From assembly GCA_947311845.1 (NCBI GenBank), contig CAMZMU010000063.1, positions 59,648,769 through 59,712,768 on the forward strand: 64,000 bases of DNA, read 5' to 3'. The translations under genes and the position numbers were made by a program. The stretch comes from Poa pratensis (lineage: Eukaryota; Streptophyta; Magnoliopsida; Poales; Poaceae). Below, piece by piece: positions 1 through 11,308 of the stretch. The notes beneath the pieces are model-generated. The model was not told the DNA's origin. It worked only from the letters and a program-made list of their open reading frames with translations, and searched no databases. How positions within the stretch are numbered: the stretch's first letter is position 1; every line of letters starts with the position of its first letter.

Positions 1-1115
1 CTCCTCCGTATCCTCCTCTTCACCTCCATGTTCAAACTCTTCTTCACTAGTGATGGTGGTGGACTTCAAAGCGACATTTGGAGATTGTCCCGCAAGTCCC
101 CTTTGCCGAGCTTGAGCATGAATAGAGCTCTTGACAACCATCCCAATGGATACAAACTCGTTGAGCACGGTGTTGGAGTCAAGTGTTGAGAAGTCCGGTC
201 TTGATCGAATGGTTTGAGCTAAGCCTTGATTTGAGGGAGTGATGGCCTTGAGAAATTTGCGCTTGATCCAATTATCACTAATCTTCTCAAAACCGAAATC
301 ATTCAAGGTGATGGCAAGAGCGGAGAGTCTTCGATAGAGATCTTCGGGGGTCTCATCTTCATTCATCACAAACTCATCGGCTTCATCTTGAACCGCTTCA
401 TACTTGGAAAGTTGAATGCTTTTGTTCCCCAAGAACAAGTTATGAAGATTCTCCCAACATTGCTTTGCCGTCGTGCACATACGGATATGCGTGCGATAAG
501 TTGGGCTTGCGGCCGTTTGTATCATGTGCATGGCGGTGGCGTTGAGTTGATGATTGGCCTTCTCCGTTGGAGTCATGTTGTGTGGGTCTTGAGGATGGAA
601 GCCTTGCTCTAAAATGTCAATCAAGAAAACACAACAACTAGACATGTGTGAACGCATAGAGAATTGCCAATTAGGAAAGTCTTTTGGATCAAGCTTAGGA
701 GGTGCGCCCATATTGGCGATGTGTGGCGGAGAGACGTGTTGGTGGATTGTGTTATACACTTGTTCCGGTGGAACATTAGCATACACCCCCGGCGGCTTCC
801 TTGGGGTTGAGTTACCATCCTCGGAGTTCTTTGTTTCGGGATTGGCTTGCGCCTTTCCGTCCGCATTGACAATACCCGTAGAAGGAAGAGTATCTACCTT
901 CCCGGGACATTTTCCAAGGAGGGTAAATCAACCTTAGGAGGATCCGGTTTCCCTAGGAACTCCTTGAACATTTCTCGCATCGATTCCTTCATGCTTATGT
1001 TGAGGTTGGTAGTGATCTCGGTATTGAGATTCGATATCTCACTCTTGAGTTCACTAACAACCTCACCAAAGCGTTCATTAGTAACCGATGCGAGAGGGTC
1101 CACGACGTCCGACAT
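1..1115 (-). pseudogene. Copia (Sirevirus-like) gag, N-terminal part, frameshifted and cut by the window edge
   Basis: The minus strand starts with ATG at 1115 (MSDVVDPLASV) and reads 73 codons to a TAG at 894. A minus-one shift near 897 reopens a frame that stays open to base 1. That second frame contains the Copia gag (UBN2-type) signatures GAPPKLDPKDFPNWQFSM, QLNATAMHMIQ, CWENLHNLFLGNKS and EDLYRRLSALAI. The same blocks, in the same order, occur in the gag of the complete element at 28331. Gag is the structural protein that packages retrotransposon RNA in virus-like particles. The gene starts about 50 bp inside the LTR, after the primer-binding site, as expected. Zinc knuckle and pol lie outside the window. 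The frame break is a single missing base, so it may be a sequence error. Confidence 0.85.
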
Positions 1116-1151
1116 ATTCTCTTAGGCGGTGAAGCCTTAGATAAGAGACGA

Positions 1152-1164
1152 GGCTCTGATACCA
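1152..1164 (-). other. Primer-binding site of the minus-strand Copia element
   Basis: Minus strand reads TGGTATCAGAGCC directly after the LTR end with a two-base gap. This is the initiator-methionine tRNA primer site typical of plant Copia elements. It fixes the orientation of the element: LTR at higher coordinates, gag toward base 1. Confidence 0.9.
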
Positions 1165-1166
1165 AT

Positions 1167-2450
1167 TGAAAGATCGATATGTCGACTAGAGGGGGGGGTG
1201 ATTAGGCGACTACCAAATTTTAATTCTTTTTCGATTAATTAGGCTTGAGCAAAGTATAACAAGGTTGACTAGATGTGCACTAAGTGAGCAACCTATGTGA
1301 TACAAGCAAGGTAAGCAACGTAGCGGAAGCAACAAGTAAAGGATAGAAGTAACCGCAAAGTGAGACACGGAGATGTTTCCCGTAGTTCCTTCCCAAGGGA
1401 AGTACGTCTACGTTGGAGGAGTGTGGAGCCACCTAGGCGCTCCAATAGCACGGATGTGCTCACTCTATTCTCCGTGAGCTTTACCCGTGGGGGTTCGGCT
1501 CATTCACTATGAGGTCACCTTGATGGCGTTGACCAAGCCGGTACACAAAGGTCGGGGAACTCCACAATGAGTTGAAGCCTCCCAACAATGTCTCGGACTT
1601 CCTCCGAGACTCACAAAGGCACCTCGAGTTACAAGCAACCCAAGATGCAAGTTCCACACTATCCGTGTGGGGGGATTTGAAATTCCTTCGGTGGAGATGT
1701 AGATCTAGACCTCCTATGACACTCCTCAAAGTATCAAGTCGATTGAGTGGTTGGAGTGGGAGATCTAGTAGTTTGAAGCTCGGCAACAATGGAGGAGAGA
1801 GAATGTAAATCGCAGCCTTTCATTGGGGAAGAAAGGGTCTTTATATAGGGGCCCCTGAAAATCCAACCGTTATGCACAAAATGTGCACAACGGTACTACC
1901 GCTGGCGAACAGCGGTACTACCGCTACTGATCTTCACACAGTACCTCAGTGGTTCCGATGCTCAGTTGCAGCGGTAGCACAGAGTGCTACCGTAGTTACC
2001 AGGCACCGGTACTACCGCCAGAACCCACCGGTACTACCGCTGTTATGCCTCGAATAAATTCGTGGTATTCCATCGGTAGTACGTGGGGGGTACCGGAGAG
2101 ATACCGTTGGAGACAGTGGCTTAAAACGTCTGAACGGTATCCCCAGCGGTACTTCCAGCGGTAGTACCGTTACCATCAGCAACGGTACTTCCAGAGGTAG
2201 TACCGCAGGAGAGGACTGCCTGCGTGCTGCAGCAGTACTACTCCAGAAGGAGCGGTACTACCGCTGCCCACTGGCGGTACTACCGTCAGGACAAATTCAG
2301 CCTGGGCAGATTTTCGAGCCCCTCTCTCTTCCATATGAGAACTTCTCGTGTTGATCTTTTCATCCCTGATCAAACTTAAGAACACGATTAGTTCAGTGGG
2401 TGTGTTGTTATTAACTCCAAAACAGAGGAAGAGCCTAGCATGCTCTTTCA
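1167..2450 (-). mobile_element. 5' LTR (1284 bp) of the truncated-by-window Sirevirus-like Copia element
   Basis: On the sense (minus) strand the LTR begins TGAAAGAGCATGC at 2450 and ends CGATCTTTCA at 1167, so it has TG...CA termini inside a longer TGAAAG/CTTTCA inverted end. The primer-binding site follows at once. A TATA-like CCCTATATAA lies at about 1841-1850 on the sense strand. A C-tract followed by TCTAG lies just before the 3' end, a feature shared with the LTRs at 27076 and 37598. An array of a 13-bp dyad occupies the U3 region (separate entry). The second LTR and the TSD partner are outside the window. Confidence 0.88.
1891..2287. repeat. Array of the 13-bp dyad GCGGTA-C-TACCGC inside the LTR
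   Basis: About eight copies of a near-perfect dyad (6-bp arm, one central base, 6-bp arm) are scattered at irregular spacing, e.g. 1891-1903, 1912-1924, 2006-2018, 2028-2040, about 2157-2170, 2252-2264 and 2274-2286. Some copies are in the reverse orientation (central G). Imperfect half-sites such as CGGTACTTCC fill the gaps. The spacing is too irregular for a satellite. The position upstream of the LTR TATA box suggests a promoter or chromatin role; that is inference. Confidence 0.85.
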
Positions 2451-3589
2451 GCAGGGTAAAAATCTTCTCAAAAGATTGGAATGGTCACGAACAATCTTTT
2501 CATTTCATCAAAAACATTTTCATTTGACTCTATGGTGTCGAGCACTCGACCTGACGAGCACACAATGACAGAACAATCTTTTGAACAATGGATCACAAGG
2601 AAAAGCTAATGCTATGACGGGGCTATATTCCAAGCGCATGTGCATGCTAGGAGACGAGGATAGAGGTTGGGCGTCAAGGAGGCCAATACTACGAGACGGG
2701 GAGAGAGGTTGGGCGTGCAGGAGGGTGAGTCCTTTTTCTTTCCGGCAGGAGGTCCACTGTGTCTTAGTGGGATCCTCCCACGCCACTAGATTTGGTGGTG
2801 GGTTTAGGTGCGCAATCCCGTCATTGTTTTATTGTCGTTGCTGTAGGACAATGGCTCTAGACTGAAAGTTGGTTGAGCACCACGGAGATGGCTAGCGCGA
2901 AATATTCTCGTTAACGAGGATTGGATGTTGGGTGGCGAGCGCGACTGCGCGAGAAATTGGTGCTTGGTGGCTGTATATATCACCGGGTTAATCTTGAGAA
3001 TCAGCTCGTATGGAGGAGCAACTTCAGTCAGGGCTCATGGCAATTGGCAATGGCGGGAGCGGCCGCAACAGTCTCGCGTTCCACCTCCAGCGGCCAATGC
3101 CGAGATCTTGAGCTCGGCTATGGATAGAAGAGGAGGAGAATCAAATTCGGCGGCCCAATCCATCTAGTTCGGCCACGATGGGCGTTGGGCTGCCACATGA
3201 ATGCGCGAGGAGGGGGATAGGGAATACTCACCCACTATGGCATCAGTTCCATGACACCGTGTCAACCCTAATTTCAACAACGGTTTGGGAGGCGATTTCA
3301 GCATCAGTGTGTGACGAGACATTTCTCTTTTGAGGCGATTTCGGCATCACCGTGTGAACATTTGCTCTGTTTGTAGGAATTTACCAGGTCCGTTTTATTG
3401 TACTCAAAGTTAAACGTCAAACTGATACAACCCATGAGAAGGCATGCACAAAATCGATGTATTAATTTGCTCTGTTTGTAGTTGTCTCTACAAAGTCAGG
3501 AGAACAAAGACCTTGTCTTGTCTTTATTGGTAGCACCTGGTAATGGTCTTTTTGAAGACATTCTTTTGAGAACTCGGACTTTCTCCAGA
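2451..3589. other. Spacer with no recognised feature
   Basis: Flanking sequence next to the Copia LTR. Several short open frames exist on both strands (for instance about 2581-2865) but none shows a recognisable domain, splice structure or conserved motif. No terminal repeats were found. Confidence 0.5.
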
Positions 3590-3812
3590 GTGAGAATCTG
3601 AGATTTTTTATCGGGCAACGATAACGTCTGTGCATTGTTTGGTGGTGGTTAGAGTTCGTTGTTGCGACTGATTAATCACTGTAGCGAGGTCTTTTTTCTC
3701 ATTTTCTTTTCTTTTTTAGTTGTGTGCATGCTTGATGTCTTCACACATCTGGTTACAGCAGAGGCTGGGTGTAACTAGTATATTCACGATATCAATATAT
3801 TCCGTTTATTGA
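3590..3812 (+). mobile_element. LINE (non-LTR retrotransposon) 3' end, truncated
   Basis: The stretch has the look of a grass L1-type LINE 3' UTR: the block TTACAGCAGAGGCTGGGTGTAACT followed, about 30 bases later, by ATATTCCGTTTATTGAAAA as tail. No reverse-transcriptase coding part is left. It sits directly before a second LINE 3' end, so one probably inserted next to or into the other. The 5' boundary is approximate. Confidence 0.5.
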
Positions 3813-4060
3813 AAATAATATATAAACGGTTGGAGGAGGTGGTGAAAGATATTTTTTTCCCTACATGATTGACAATGTAGTCTACGAATCGGCTCTTCAA
3901 CGTCTTAGGCGTTTTACGAGTTCCATATGGTTGGATTATGATTTTTCTTTTCTTTTGTGTATGCGATTATTTGCATCCTATAACTATGAAAAGACCGGGT
4001 ACAATATATCAGAATGACAATAGTAACATTCAAAGTTATAAAGCGCACTTTATAAAAAAG
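3813..4060 (+). mobile_element. Second LINE 3' end, same family as the copy at 56900
   Basis: The order of blocks here (GATATTTTTTTCCCTACATG, then a GTAGTCTACGAATCGG block, then GTCTTAGGCGTTTTACGAGTT, then a tail AAAGCGCACTTTATAAAAAA) matches that at 56985-57247 with many substitutions. The tail is characteristic of an L1-like 3' end. Only the non-coding end survives. Confidence 0.5.
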
Positions 4061-4088
4061 GATGTTACTAATGTGAAATTTACTTTGG

Positions 4089-4446
4089 CACCCAGGTGCA
4101 TATGCACCCGATATTTGACAAACATATTTTAAAATGTCAAAAAAATCTGAAATAAAATTTCACGGATACATCTTCACATTATATGTCTTCACAAAGTCGT
4201 TTCACTGAAAACCATATTTTTTTGTGCCCTGTGCAAAAAGACAAAAAATAGTCTCGTGAAAAGCCTTATTTTAGCACCAAATTTTATCTATTTTACACAA
4301 GCCACAAAATATGTCAGTTTTTCGTAAAACGACTTTGTGAACACAAAGCATGTTAATATATATGTGCGAACGTTTTTTTCAATTTTTAAAAATTCAATAT
4401 ATGTCCAAAATGCATTTAAAATAAAGGGTGCAGATGCACCCGGGAG
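4089..4446. mobile_element. Foldback MITE with palindromic ends
   Basis: Left end CACCCAGGTGCATATGCACCC and right end GGGTGCAGATGCACCCGGGAG are inverted copies. The inner parts also pair (a CTTCACAAAGTCGTTT block at about 4189 with AAACGACTTTGTGAACAC at about 4327), so most of the 358 bp can fold into one hairpin. No coding capacity. A clear TSD was not found. The family is common in Triticeae; I do not assign a superfamily. Confidence 0.7.
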
Positions 4447-4587
4447 TCAAAATACCACTCCCGTTACTGATTCAATTCAAGTTGTCCCTTTTCTTCCGTC
4501 GGTTGGTGCACGCCATCTCCTTCCTCGTGTTGCTTGCAACTGATTCATCTAATATAAACCTCACGATGTTACCAACCAAATATATAG

Positions 4588-4684
4588 TACTACGTCTGAT
4601 CCTAAAAATGTGTCAGGAGTGGTACCAAAAAATTGTAGTATGCAGTTCTATTTTGGCGACACATTTTCGGTACCGGAGGGAGTA
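4588..4684. mobile_element. Stowaway-type MITE, left end degenerate
   Basis: The right end reads ACCGGAGGGAGTA, the signature Stowaway (Tc1/mariner) terminus with TA. The left end (TACTACGTCTGATCC) is an altered version, and both ends continue into an inverted AAAATGTGTC block. TA dinucleotides bound both sides. Confidence 0.65.
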
Positions 4685-5559
4685 GCTTCTAATCAATGCA
4701 GGGCGTCCAAATTTTTTAGAAACTGAATTATGCGACCTTTTTTCAAATCAAAAGCACTAAAAATGACTAAAGAGGATGTAACAGTATACAAGTCTACAAG
4801 ATACTTCATGCTCAACAGTTGCATATTCAGTTAACTCAGAGGAGTACTCTCGAAAAGTTAACTCAGAGGAACAGTCTTTAGGTGATCGATCCAGGCAACT
4901 GCTGGCCTGACAGGGCATTTAATATGTGCGAGTAAGAGAATGATTAGGCGTAGACGATTGCAGAGTGAAGCAGTGATGCTGAAACCACACAGACACAGGC
5001 TGAGACTGGCAATGAAAAGTTGCCCTTTGAGTCAGTCGACGGCAATAAATGTTATTTTCCTCGTTGTGAGGGTCCCACCTATCCACATTCACGGAGTGGA
5101 AAGTCTGAGCTTCATGTAGATGTGTTTTGAACTTGAGCTCTTACATGGTTACGGAATAATTTGTCCTCACTTAAATTACACTATTACTAAATTAAAATCT
5201 TGTCTTGCATTTTCTCTGAAATTCAGGTATTGACAGAACAGCGAATCCCGAAAGGAGAGATAACTACGGGCTGATTGAACACTCTTCGGTGCAAGTGTAA
5301 CTCACAGCTAAAAGCTTGTAGGTATGTGGAATTACCGTACCATGGTAGAAGTAAGTAGAAATTCTTGCACGGCATAGATCCTTAATCATTGGGCATCTCC
5401 ATCTCACATCGTATGTGCATATAGATCGGCATAGGCATGTTATGCTGGACCAGTACATGCACCGCCCAAATTATTTACTTGTAGATCCTGTCTGCTTATA
5501 GTATTCCTTATTTCCTTTAGAGTCCGATTCCTTTAATCCTTTTACTCTATCGTGAGTTC
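4685..5559. other. Spacer with no recognised feature
   Basis: A/T-rich sequence without long open frames, terminal repeats or recognisable motifs on either strand. Confidence 0.45.
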
Positions 5560-7480
5560 GTGACTGGTGAATGCAGCTGCGGCAAGCCAAGACTAGAGGA
5601 AGCAAATATACTACTCCACTTTCAAAAAGTAAAATGCTCACTGATGCATGTAAAATGTATACATGAACTTTGCATTATTTTACTTATATTTCAGTCATAT
5701 TTGCATCATATAAGGGTTATATCACTGTTTTATAATGATTTTGGAAATATTTGGTATGTTTCCTATTTTTATGGAATTAACACTGCACAGTCAGAAAACC
5801 CTGTTTTCTATATTTTAATGTTTCAGGGACCCAAACGACGTCCAAATGACCTAATATTTTACGGGCATCAGTTTTTGGAAGGAACAAAGCGTAGGAGCCA
5901 AGGAAGTGCATGAAAGGAATTCGGAGGCCGAAGTTGAGTGGACCCACGTGGCCAGGTACCTGGGCCACGTGGGACCCCCTCTTTTGGGCCTCGGAGCTCC
6001 GTTGCCGTCGATCTTTCCTCCACCGACTCCGTTTTGACCTAAAACCGACTATAAAAATAGCCTCCCGACGTTCTCTGGAAGGAGCGCCGCAGAAACACAG
6101 AAACACCGAAATAGAGACCTGAAGTTGCAGATTGGAGGAGGAAAACTCCGGCGGGGCGCTGCCGGCGTGGTCTCCATCTTCTCCAACGACTTCTCCACCG
6201 TCTCCATGATGAAGAGGGAGTAGTCCACCTCTAGACTATGGGTTTGTGGAAGTAACTTATGTATCTCTCTCTCTCTCTCTTGAGCTTCACTAATTAGTAC
6301 CGTATGAGCTGTTGAACATGATTACGGTCATCTATGTAATACCTTTGTGGTGGATCTTTTTATGAGTTAATATATGTTTGAGATTGCAATGGTTTTGTTT
6401 CAGTTATGAAAATAGATGCATATTATGTACCCCGTTCTTATTTACTTGTCATGATCAAGCATGTTTATGAGAGCGTGTGAGGGGGAACGTGTGTATTAGT
6501 TGGAGTAACGGGGGTGGCTAGTGCAGTGAACGTGAGAGAAAGTTCTGCGATCCACTTGGGTATCTCTACCTTATTTTGTTGCCTCACTAGGGATAAAAAG
6601 AAATACCATGCTACCGGAGATGTGGGTGTGACCATTGCCACTTCCTCCATGACTAGATCTAGCATGTTCTTATTTTAACTTCATGTCATGATACTTATTG
6701 CTATACTCTAAGTTATCTTAATTATTGAGCTGTTATGATTTAGTTCGCATCTTGGTGGAGTATAAGTGAGACTAATAATAAACTAAAAGGTCTCTATGTT
6801 AGGACGTGATGCCCATATAATTATAACTTGTCATTAAATTGTTGTGTTGCAATCTCATATGTCAACTCTAGTGTTCCATTGTCTACCACTTTATTAAACA
6901 GAGAGTGCATTTGTGAAACCATGAACCCCGATCCATTTTTAATCATAAGAAACACCTTTCCAACAACTTTTACCACTTTACCATTTTCTGCCATTTAAAA
7001 ATTCGAAAATACAAAAACACTTTTACATCTTGTATTCATCATATAAAACCCAAAAATATCATTTATCATTGCTACCACCATCCTTGCATATTTATTTACC
7101 ACCATTGCATATTTATTTCTTGTTTGCATTACATATTATCTTGATATCATTCTCACACCTTCTGTTTGACAACCACTAGGTGAGGTTGAGGACCAAAACA
7201 TTTACTTTGTTTTGTAGGTAACCAAAAGAAGGATAGGAAAGATAAATCTTCACTACTGATTTCCCGAGAGTTCGATATTAAACTCTCGAGTCACCCCTCG
7301 TGGGGAAAACACATCTTCCACTTACTACACACTCTGCACTTGGAGTCTCAACCTAACCCATATTCTTTTGACGCAGGTAACTACGTCATCGGGTATCACT
7401 CACTCGCTAAACCGAAATGTTCGATCTCTCGATCTTTTGTTTTGGTTTGTCTGGAAATCATTTGTAACTCTCGAGATCCC
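5560..7480 (+). mobile_element. Degenerate non-coding LTR-retrotransposon sequence (Gypsy-like LTR/5' region)
   Basis: The segment has the style of long Triticeae Gypsy LTRs: a CAAACGACGTCCAAATGACC block, CCGTCGATCTTTCC, an ACTATAAAAATAG TATA-like box at about 6049-6061, a GGAAGGAGCGCCGCAGAAAC stretch, CTCCATGATGAAGAGGGAG, and then a (CT)n tract at 6262-6280. No gag or pol can be read. I could not fix the LTR ends or a TSD, so it may be a solo LTR or an LTR plus leader. The identification rests on remembered family character and not on an alignment. Confidence 0.45.
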
Positions 7481-7806
7481 GTGAGCCTGCTTTTTAAAAA
7501 ATCAAAAAGTTCATCTTTAGGTTTTCAAAAAATCTGAAAAAAAACATGCAAGTATATATACATGTCTTGTTTTTTTTACAAAAATAACTTGTATTACTCA
7601 AACTGAGGTATTACAAACTTGACATGTGTTTAACAGGCCCTCCGGACCAAACCAAAAAAATTGTCTTATTTGGTAAGGTTATAAATTAACATGTCTTGTT
7701 TGTGGGAGCAGCTACTTGAAGCAACAACTTCGTCACCGTGTTCGATTGATCGACGACGTGCGAGCCACACGTGGTCTCCGACATGACCAGACCTGATCCG
7801 TAGATG

Positions 7807-8102
7807 AGAACCTGCTTGTGGCATGATGGTTAGATGGATGGTTGTATCCCCAGCCCACCAGAGTTCAAACCCCAAGTTTGACGCTGGTGTTTCTCATTTA
7901 AGGCGGAATATTATTCAGTGGGAGGCGACGTTCCCGTCGACAGCGAGACGTCTGTGGTGACTTTGTCAATCTCAAGACTCCCGCCGGCTCAGTCTCTCAG
8001 AAGTGCTCGTAGGGGTAGAGTGTGCGTGCGTGCGTTCATAGAGATGAGTGTGTGCGCGTGTATGTGAGTGCCTGCGTTATATTGTGTTTTGCAAAAAAAA
8101 AA
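7807..8102 (+). mobile_element. tRNA-derived SINE, full length with target-site duplication
   Basis: The head (GGTTAGATGGATGGTTG... CCAGAGTTCAAACCCC) carries A-box-like and B-box-like RNA polymerase III promoter elements of a tRNA. The tail ends TTGTGTTTTGC plus about ten A. It is flanked by GACCTGATCCGTAGATG (7790-7806) and GACCGGATCCGTAGATG (8103-8119), a 17-bp TSD with one mismatch. A second copy of the family lies at 52247-52543. It resembles the Au-SINE type of Triticeae but is longer than the Au length I recall. Confidence 0.85.
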
Positions 8103-8589
8103 GACCGGATCCGTAGATGGTCCAAGCTACGCTATACGCGTTGTCTATACATATATACATACCATCCTCTCGACCGCATTTCCTTGACAGTGCGTGGACG
8201 GCGGACCGGGACCGACAATGCTTGCATGCACGCACGCAACGAGTCGTGGACTGGACCGACCTTTGTGGTTGGATTGCACTGCTTGCGACTATAGTACAGT
8301 ACCACACATTGGAGGAGTCCCTAGTGTTTTATACTCCGTATTTGGTTGTAGAATAAATTTCACGTGTTACCTATCAACATGTGCCTTTGCGACGTCAATT
8401 ACCCATCTAGTGAACAATTGTCGAGAGTGATACGTACCGGTTGGGCTATTTTGATAGGTAACACGTGAATGCACTTTCACGATTAAATTATAAAATCCAA
8501 CATAATTTAATCACTCATTTTCTCATAAACTTTGTCATTGCACCACTTCACGCTTCAATTTAGAGGATTTTTGGAAGGAGGTACCCAAG

Positions 8590-8756
8590 CAGTGGCGGAT
8601 CTAGGATGAAATTAGTGGGGGTGCCAAGCTTAGAAATTCCCTATTGAGCTTAGCATTTAGCCTAGATTAAATCAAATACTAGTAGGTAAAAGATTTTTAC
8701 ATGTTTGGAGGGGGTGCCATGGCTGGCACATGGCACCCCCATTGGATACGCCCCTG
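8590..8756. mobile_element. hAT-type MITE with perfect 8-bp target-site duplication
   Basis: The left end CAGTGGCGGATCTAG and the right end, read as its complement, CAGGGGCGTATCCAA, form terminal inverted repeats. The identical octamer TACCCAAG flanks both sides (8582-8589 and 8757-8764). An 8-bp TSD and CAG...CTG ends are diagnostic of hAT elements. At 167 bp it has no coding capacity and must have been moved by a transposase acting in trans. Confidence 0.88.
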
Positions 8757-9023
8757 TACCCAAGAACCAACTTTTTAGAACGTGACACAAAAACATAAAA
8801 ATTGAGTGTTGGAGCGCAAGTTTTGAAGATTGCACTATGGCATTCTTATTTTCTCATTTCCATAAAATTTAGAAAAATTAATTTCATATTATTATATGAA
8901 AAATCATTTGTAATTTTCAACTTAATATATGTAATTTTTCCAAAAATGTACAAACTTTACAATTTCCAGTAGGTTTTAGAAAGTGGACGCATAGAAAAAA
9001 TATTCATTGTTCTTTGTCACAAA

Positions 9024-9110
9024 TCCCCACTGAGGTTTGCCCTAGTGTCGTGATTTTAGTTTAAATTTGAACTAAAATCACATCACTAATTTCAGAACGG
9101 AGGGAGTAGT
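9024..9110. mobile_element. Stowaway-type MITE, left terminus eroded
   Basis: The centre is a clear hairpin (GTGATTTTAGTTTAAATTTGAACTAAAATCAC, 9048-9082 region) and the right end reads CAGAACGGAGGGAGTA. The matching CTCCCTCCG left end has been lost by mutation. Confidence 0.65.
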
Positions 9111-9424
9111 ATTGGTTTATCGATGCTACACCGCTACATTAAAACATAATTTCTAGCGGTAAGTGGATACATTTTCTCAAAAGTGGAAACATTGTAGACT
9201 TGTTCAAATTTGACAGATCATTTCGATTGAGATTGTCATGTTTCTCTTTGGAACAAAATAGATAATTCTTTGAAATATCGTATGATAGTTTGTTTTGTGA
9301 ATATTTTTTAAAGTTTGCCTAGTGTTTTTCACGTGATGTTCTCTATCTGACATAAACCGATTGTTTGACCCTAGACAAGCGATCCGACTTCGTTCCATAG
9401 ATGATAGATGTTTTGAAACTTTAA

Positions 9425-9707
9425 GGGCTCATTAGGATTGCAGGATCATGAAAACATAGGAACGTAAAAAGGAGTTTGAGATGCCTGCACATGAAACAAA
9501 CATTGAAATTTTAGATGATTGACGAAGAAGTCTGAATAGATAGAATGAATGGGTATAGAAGAAATTGAAAGATGTTTGATCTCGTGTACTACGGGGTGGG
9601 GTATAGGAATTTGATAGCCAGATGATCCAAAAGGTTTCAAAAAAAAGTCTTTAGCAGCCAAATCCTCTAAAGAAAAATTATAAAAATCCTAGGATCCAAA
9701 CCAACTC
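9425..9707. mobile_element. PIF/Harbinger-like MITE
   Basis: Left end GGGCTCATTAGGATTGCAGG and the complement of the right end GAGTTGGTTTGGATCCTAGG are related terminal inverted repeats of the GGG...TTTGGAT type common in grass Tourist/Harbinger MITEs. No coding capacity. The TSD is not clear. Confidence 0.55.
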
Positions 9708-10101
9708 AGTTGTCACGCACGAAGCTGAGCATCGATCGATTACACGGATCTAGTAAATCAAAAGTACACACATGCTTATCTGTTTGCACAACATAATAAA
9801 CGGAAAAAACACCTAAAGTCCACGGCAAGCATCACCAGATCGATGTCCTGTCCTGTCCTAGACTCCCAGCTAGAGCAGTGGGATAAAAAACGCTTGCCCT
9901 AGAGAGGAAGATAACCCTGCCATCACACACGTACTACAGTAGAGTCGTGCACTGACGCGCACATTTGCTACACTGCACGGTACATACACGTACACACGCC
10001 ACGGCAACACACGACATGCTCACATGCACACGCTTGCCATGTTTACACACGTATGTACGTACGCGTACGCATGCATAGTGCGCTACGTACGTCAGCAACT
10101 C

Positions 10102-11308
10102 CTAGCTAGAACTCGGCGAACATGGAGGACTGGGCGAGCCCGTCGGCCGCGGGAACAGCGAGAAGCCGCCGTGGAAGAAGCCGAACTCCTCGGCCGCCAG
10201 GTCCAGGAACGCCTGGTAGGCCTCCGCCGTCACGGCCGTGGTCACATTGGACGCTGCCGACGAGTGATCATCCCCGGACGGCGGCAACACCGGCACCGCC
10301 GCAGCAGCTGGCGCTCCTCCTTCACGCTTTGCCACCGCCTCTTCGCACACCGCCGACGACTTGCGCCGGAAGGTTTCCCCGACCTCGGAGTTCCAGAGGC
10401 GCAGGAAGACGTCGGCCGGCGTGTCGGCGGCCCCGTGCTCGGCGGTGGAGGACGACGACGAGGCGGTCACGCTGGTGGTCGCGGCGGAGGTGGAGAGCAT
10501 GGAGAGGCGCGCCTCGGCCTCGAGGCGGGCGGTCTCCCACTGGGCCGTGTGGCGCGCGGCGAGGCAGGTGGTGGTGGCGCCGGCCAGGGCCAGGACCGGG
10601 TGGTCGCCGCCCAGCGCCGCCTGCTGGCGGAGCTGCTTCTTCAGGTTGGTGTTCCAGTAGTTCTTGATCTCGTTGTCCGTCCGGCCGGCAGCTGCGCGGC
10701 GATCATGGACCACCTGAGATGAGAAGATCACGACGACAGAAACATCGTCAGATCGAGGGACGGTTTTGGAATTTGGATGCATATGGTCAATGAACACAGA
10801 TGAGTTCATAAATGACGTCGATCTTTGATCATTCAATGAGCATCCTCATTCAATTCAACACATAAGTGCAAACGTCCTGTAGACTGTAGTGCGGAGTACT
10901 GAATTAGCACTCACTTGTTGCCGACGATGGCGTGGAGCTGGAGGATGGACTTGTGCTCCTCGGGGGTGAAGGGCCCGCGCTTGATGTCCGGCCGGAGGTA
11001 GTTCGTCCACCGCAGCCGGCAGCTCTTGCCGCACCGGTTCAGCCCTGCACGCAAAGTCACACAGCACTCCCTTCAGCTCAACGAATCGCGCAACTAGAGC
11101 AGATTGAAAGAAAAAATCCAAAGAAGGAAACCATGATGCATCATGCATGCATAGTTAGTTCTTGCCGGGACGTACCGGCGAGCTTGGGGAGCATGCGCCA
11201 GTTGCCGGGGGCGTTGGCCTGGACGTAGTCGACGAGGAGCTTGTCCTCCTCCGGCGTCCACGGCCCTTTCTTCAGCCCCTTGCTCTCGCAGCAGGGAGTC
11301 CTGCCCAT
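10102..11308 (-). pseudogene. R2R3-MYB transcription factor gene, three exons, frameshifted in R3
   Basis: R2R3-MYB proteins bind MYB-core DNA in the nucleus. Exons on the minus strand: 11308-11176, 11044-10915 and 10713 to about 10102, with GT-AG introns of 131 and 201 bp in the standard R2R3 phases. Exon 1 starts [20 protein letters not shown] and covers most of R2. Exon 2 carries [20 protein letters not shown]. Exon 3 should complete R3 with WSMIAAQLP then GRTDNEIKNYWNTNLKKQL, but these two blocks are in different frames: one base is missing near 10684-10690, where CTGCCGGCCGG is read. As sequenced, translation ends soon after R3 begins to fail. The downstream frame is open to 10102 and holds AQWETARLEAEARL and DVFLRLWNSEVGE, seen in subgroup 9/10-like MYBs; the exact orthologue is not assigned. 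A second one-base loss near the C terminus is possible (the alternative frame ends SSMFAEF). Either a pseudogene or a sequencing error. Confidence 0.87.

Noticed and set aside
1891..2287. Possible CRISPR-like or satellite array
   Set aside because: Units are short dyads at irregular spacing inside a eukaryotic LTR, so neither a CRISPR array nor a satellite.
7825..7880. Possible tRNA gene
   Set aside because: The A-box and B-box-like blocks belong to the tRNA-derived head of the SINE; the cloverleaf is not complete.
10024..10722. Arg/Gly-rich open frame of 232 codons on the + strand
   Set aside because: It is the antisense shadow of the GC-rich third exon of the MYB gene.
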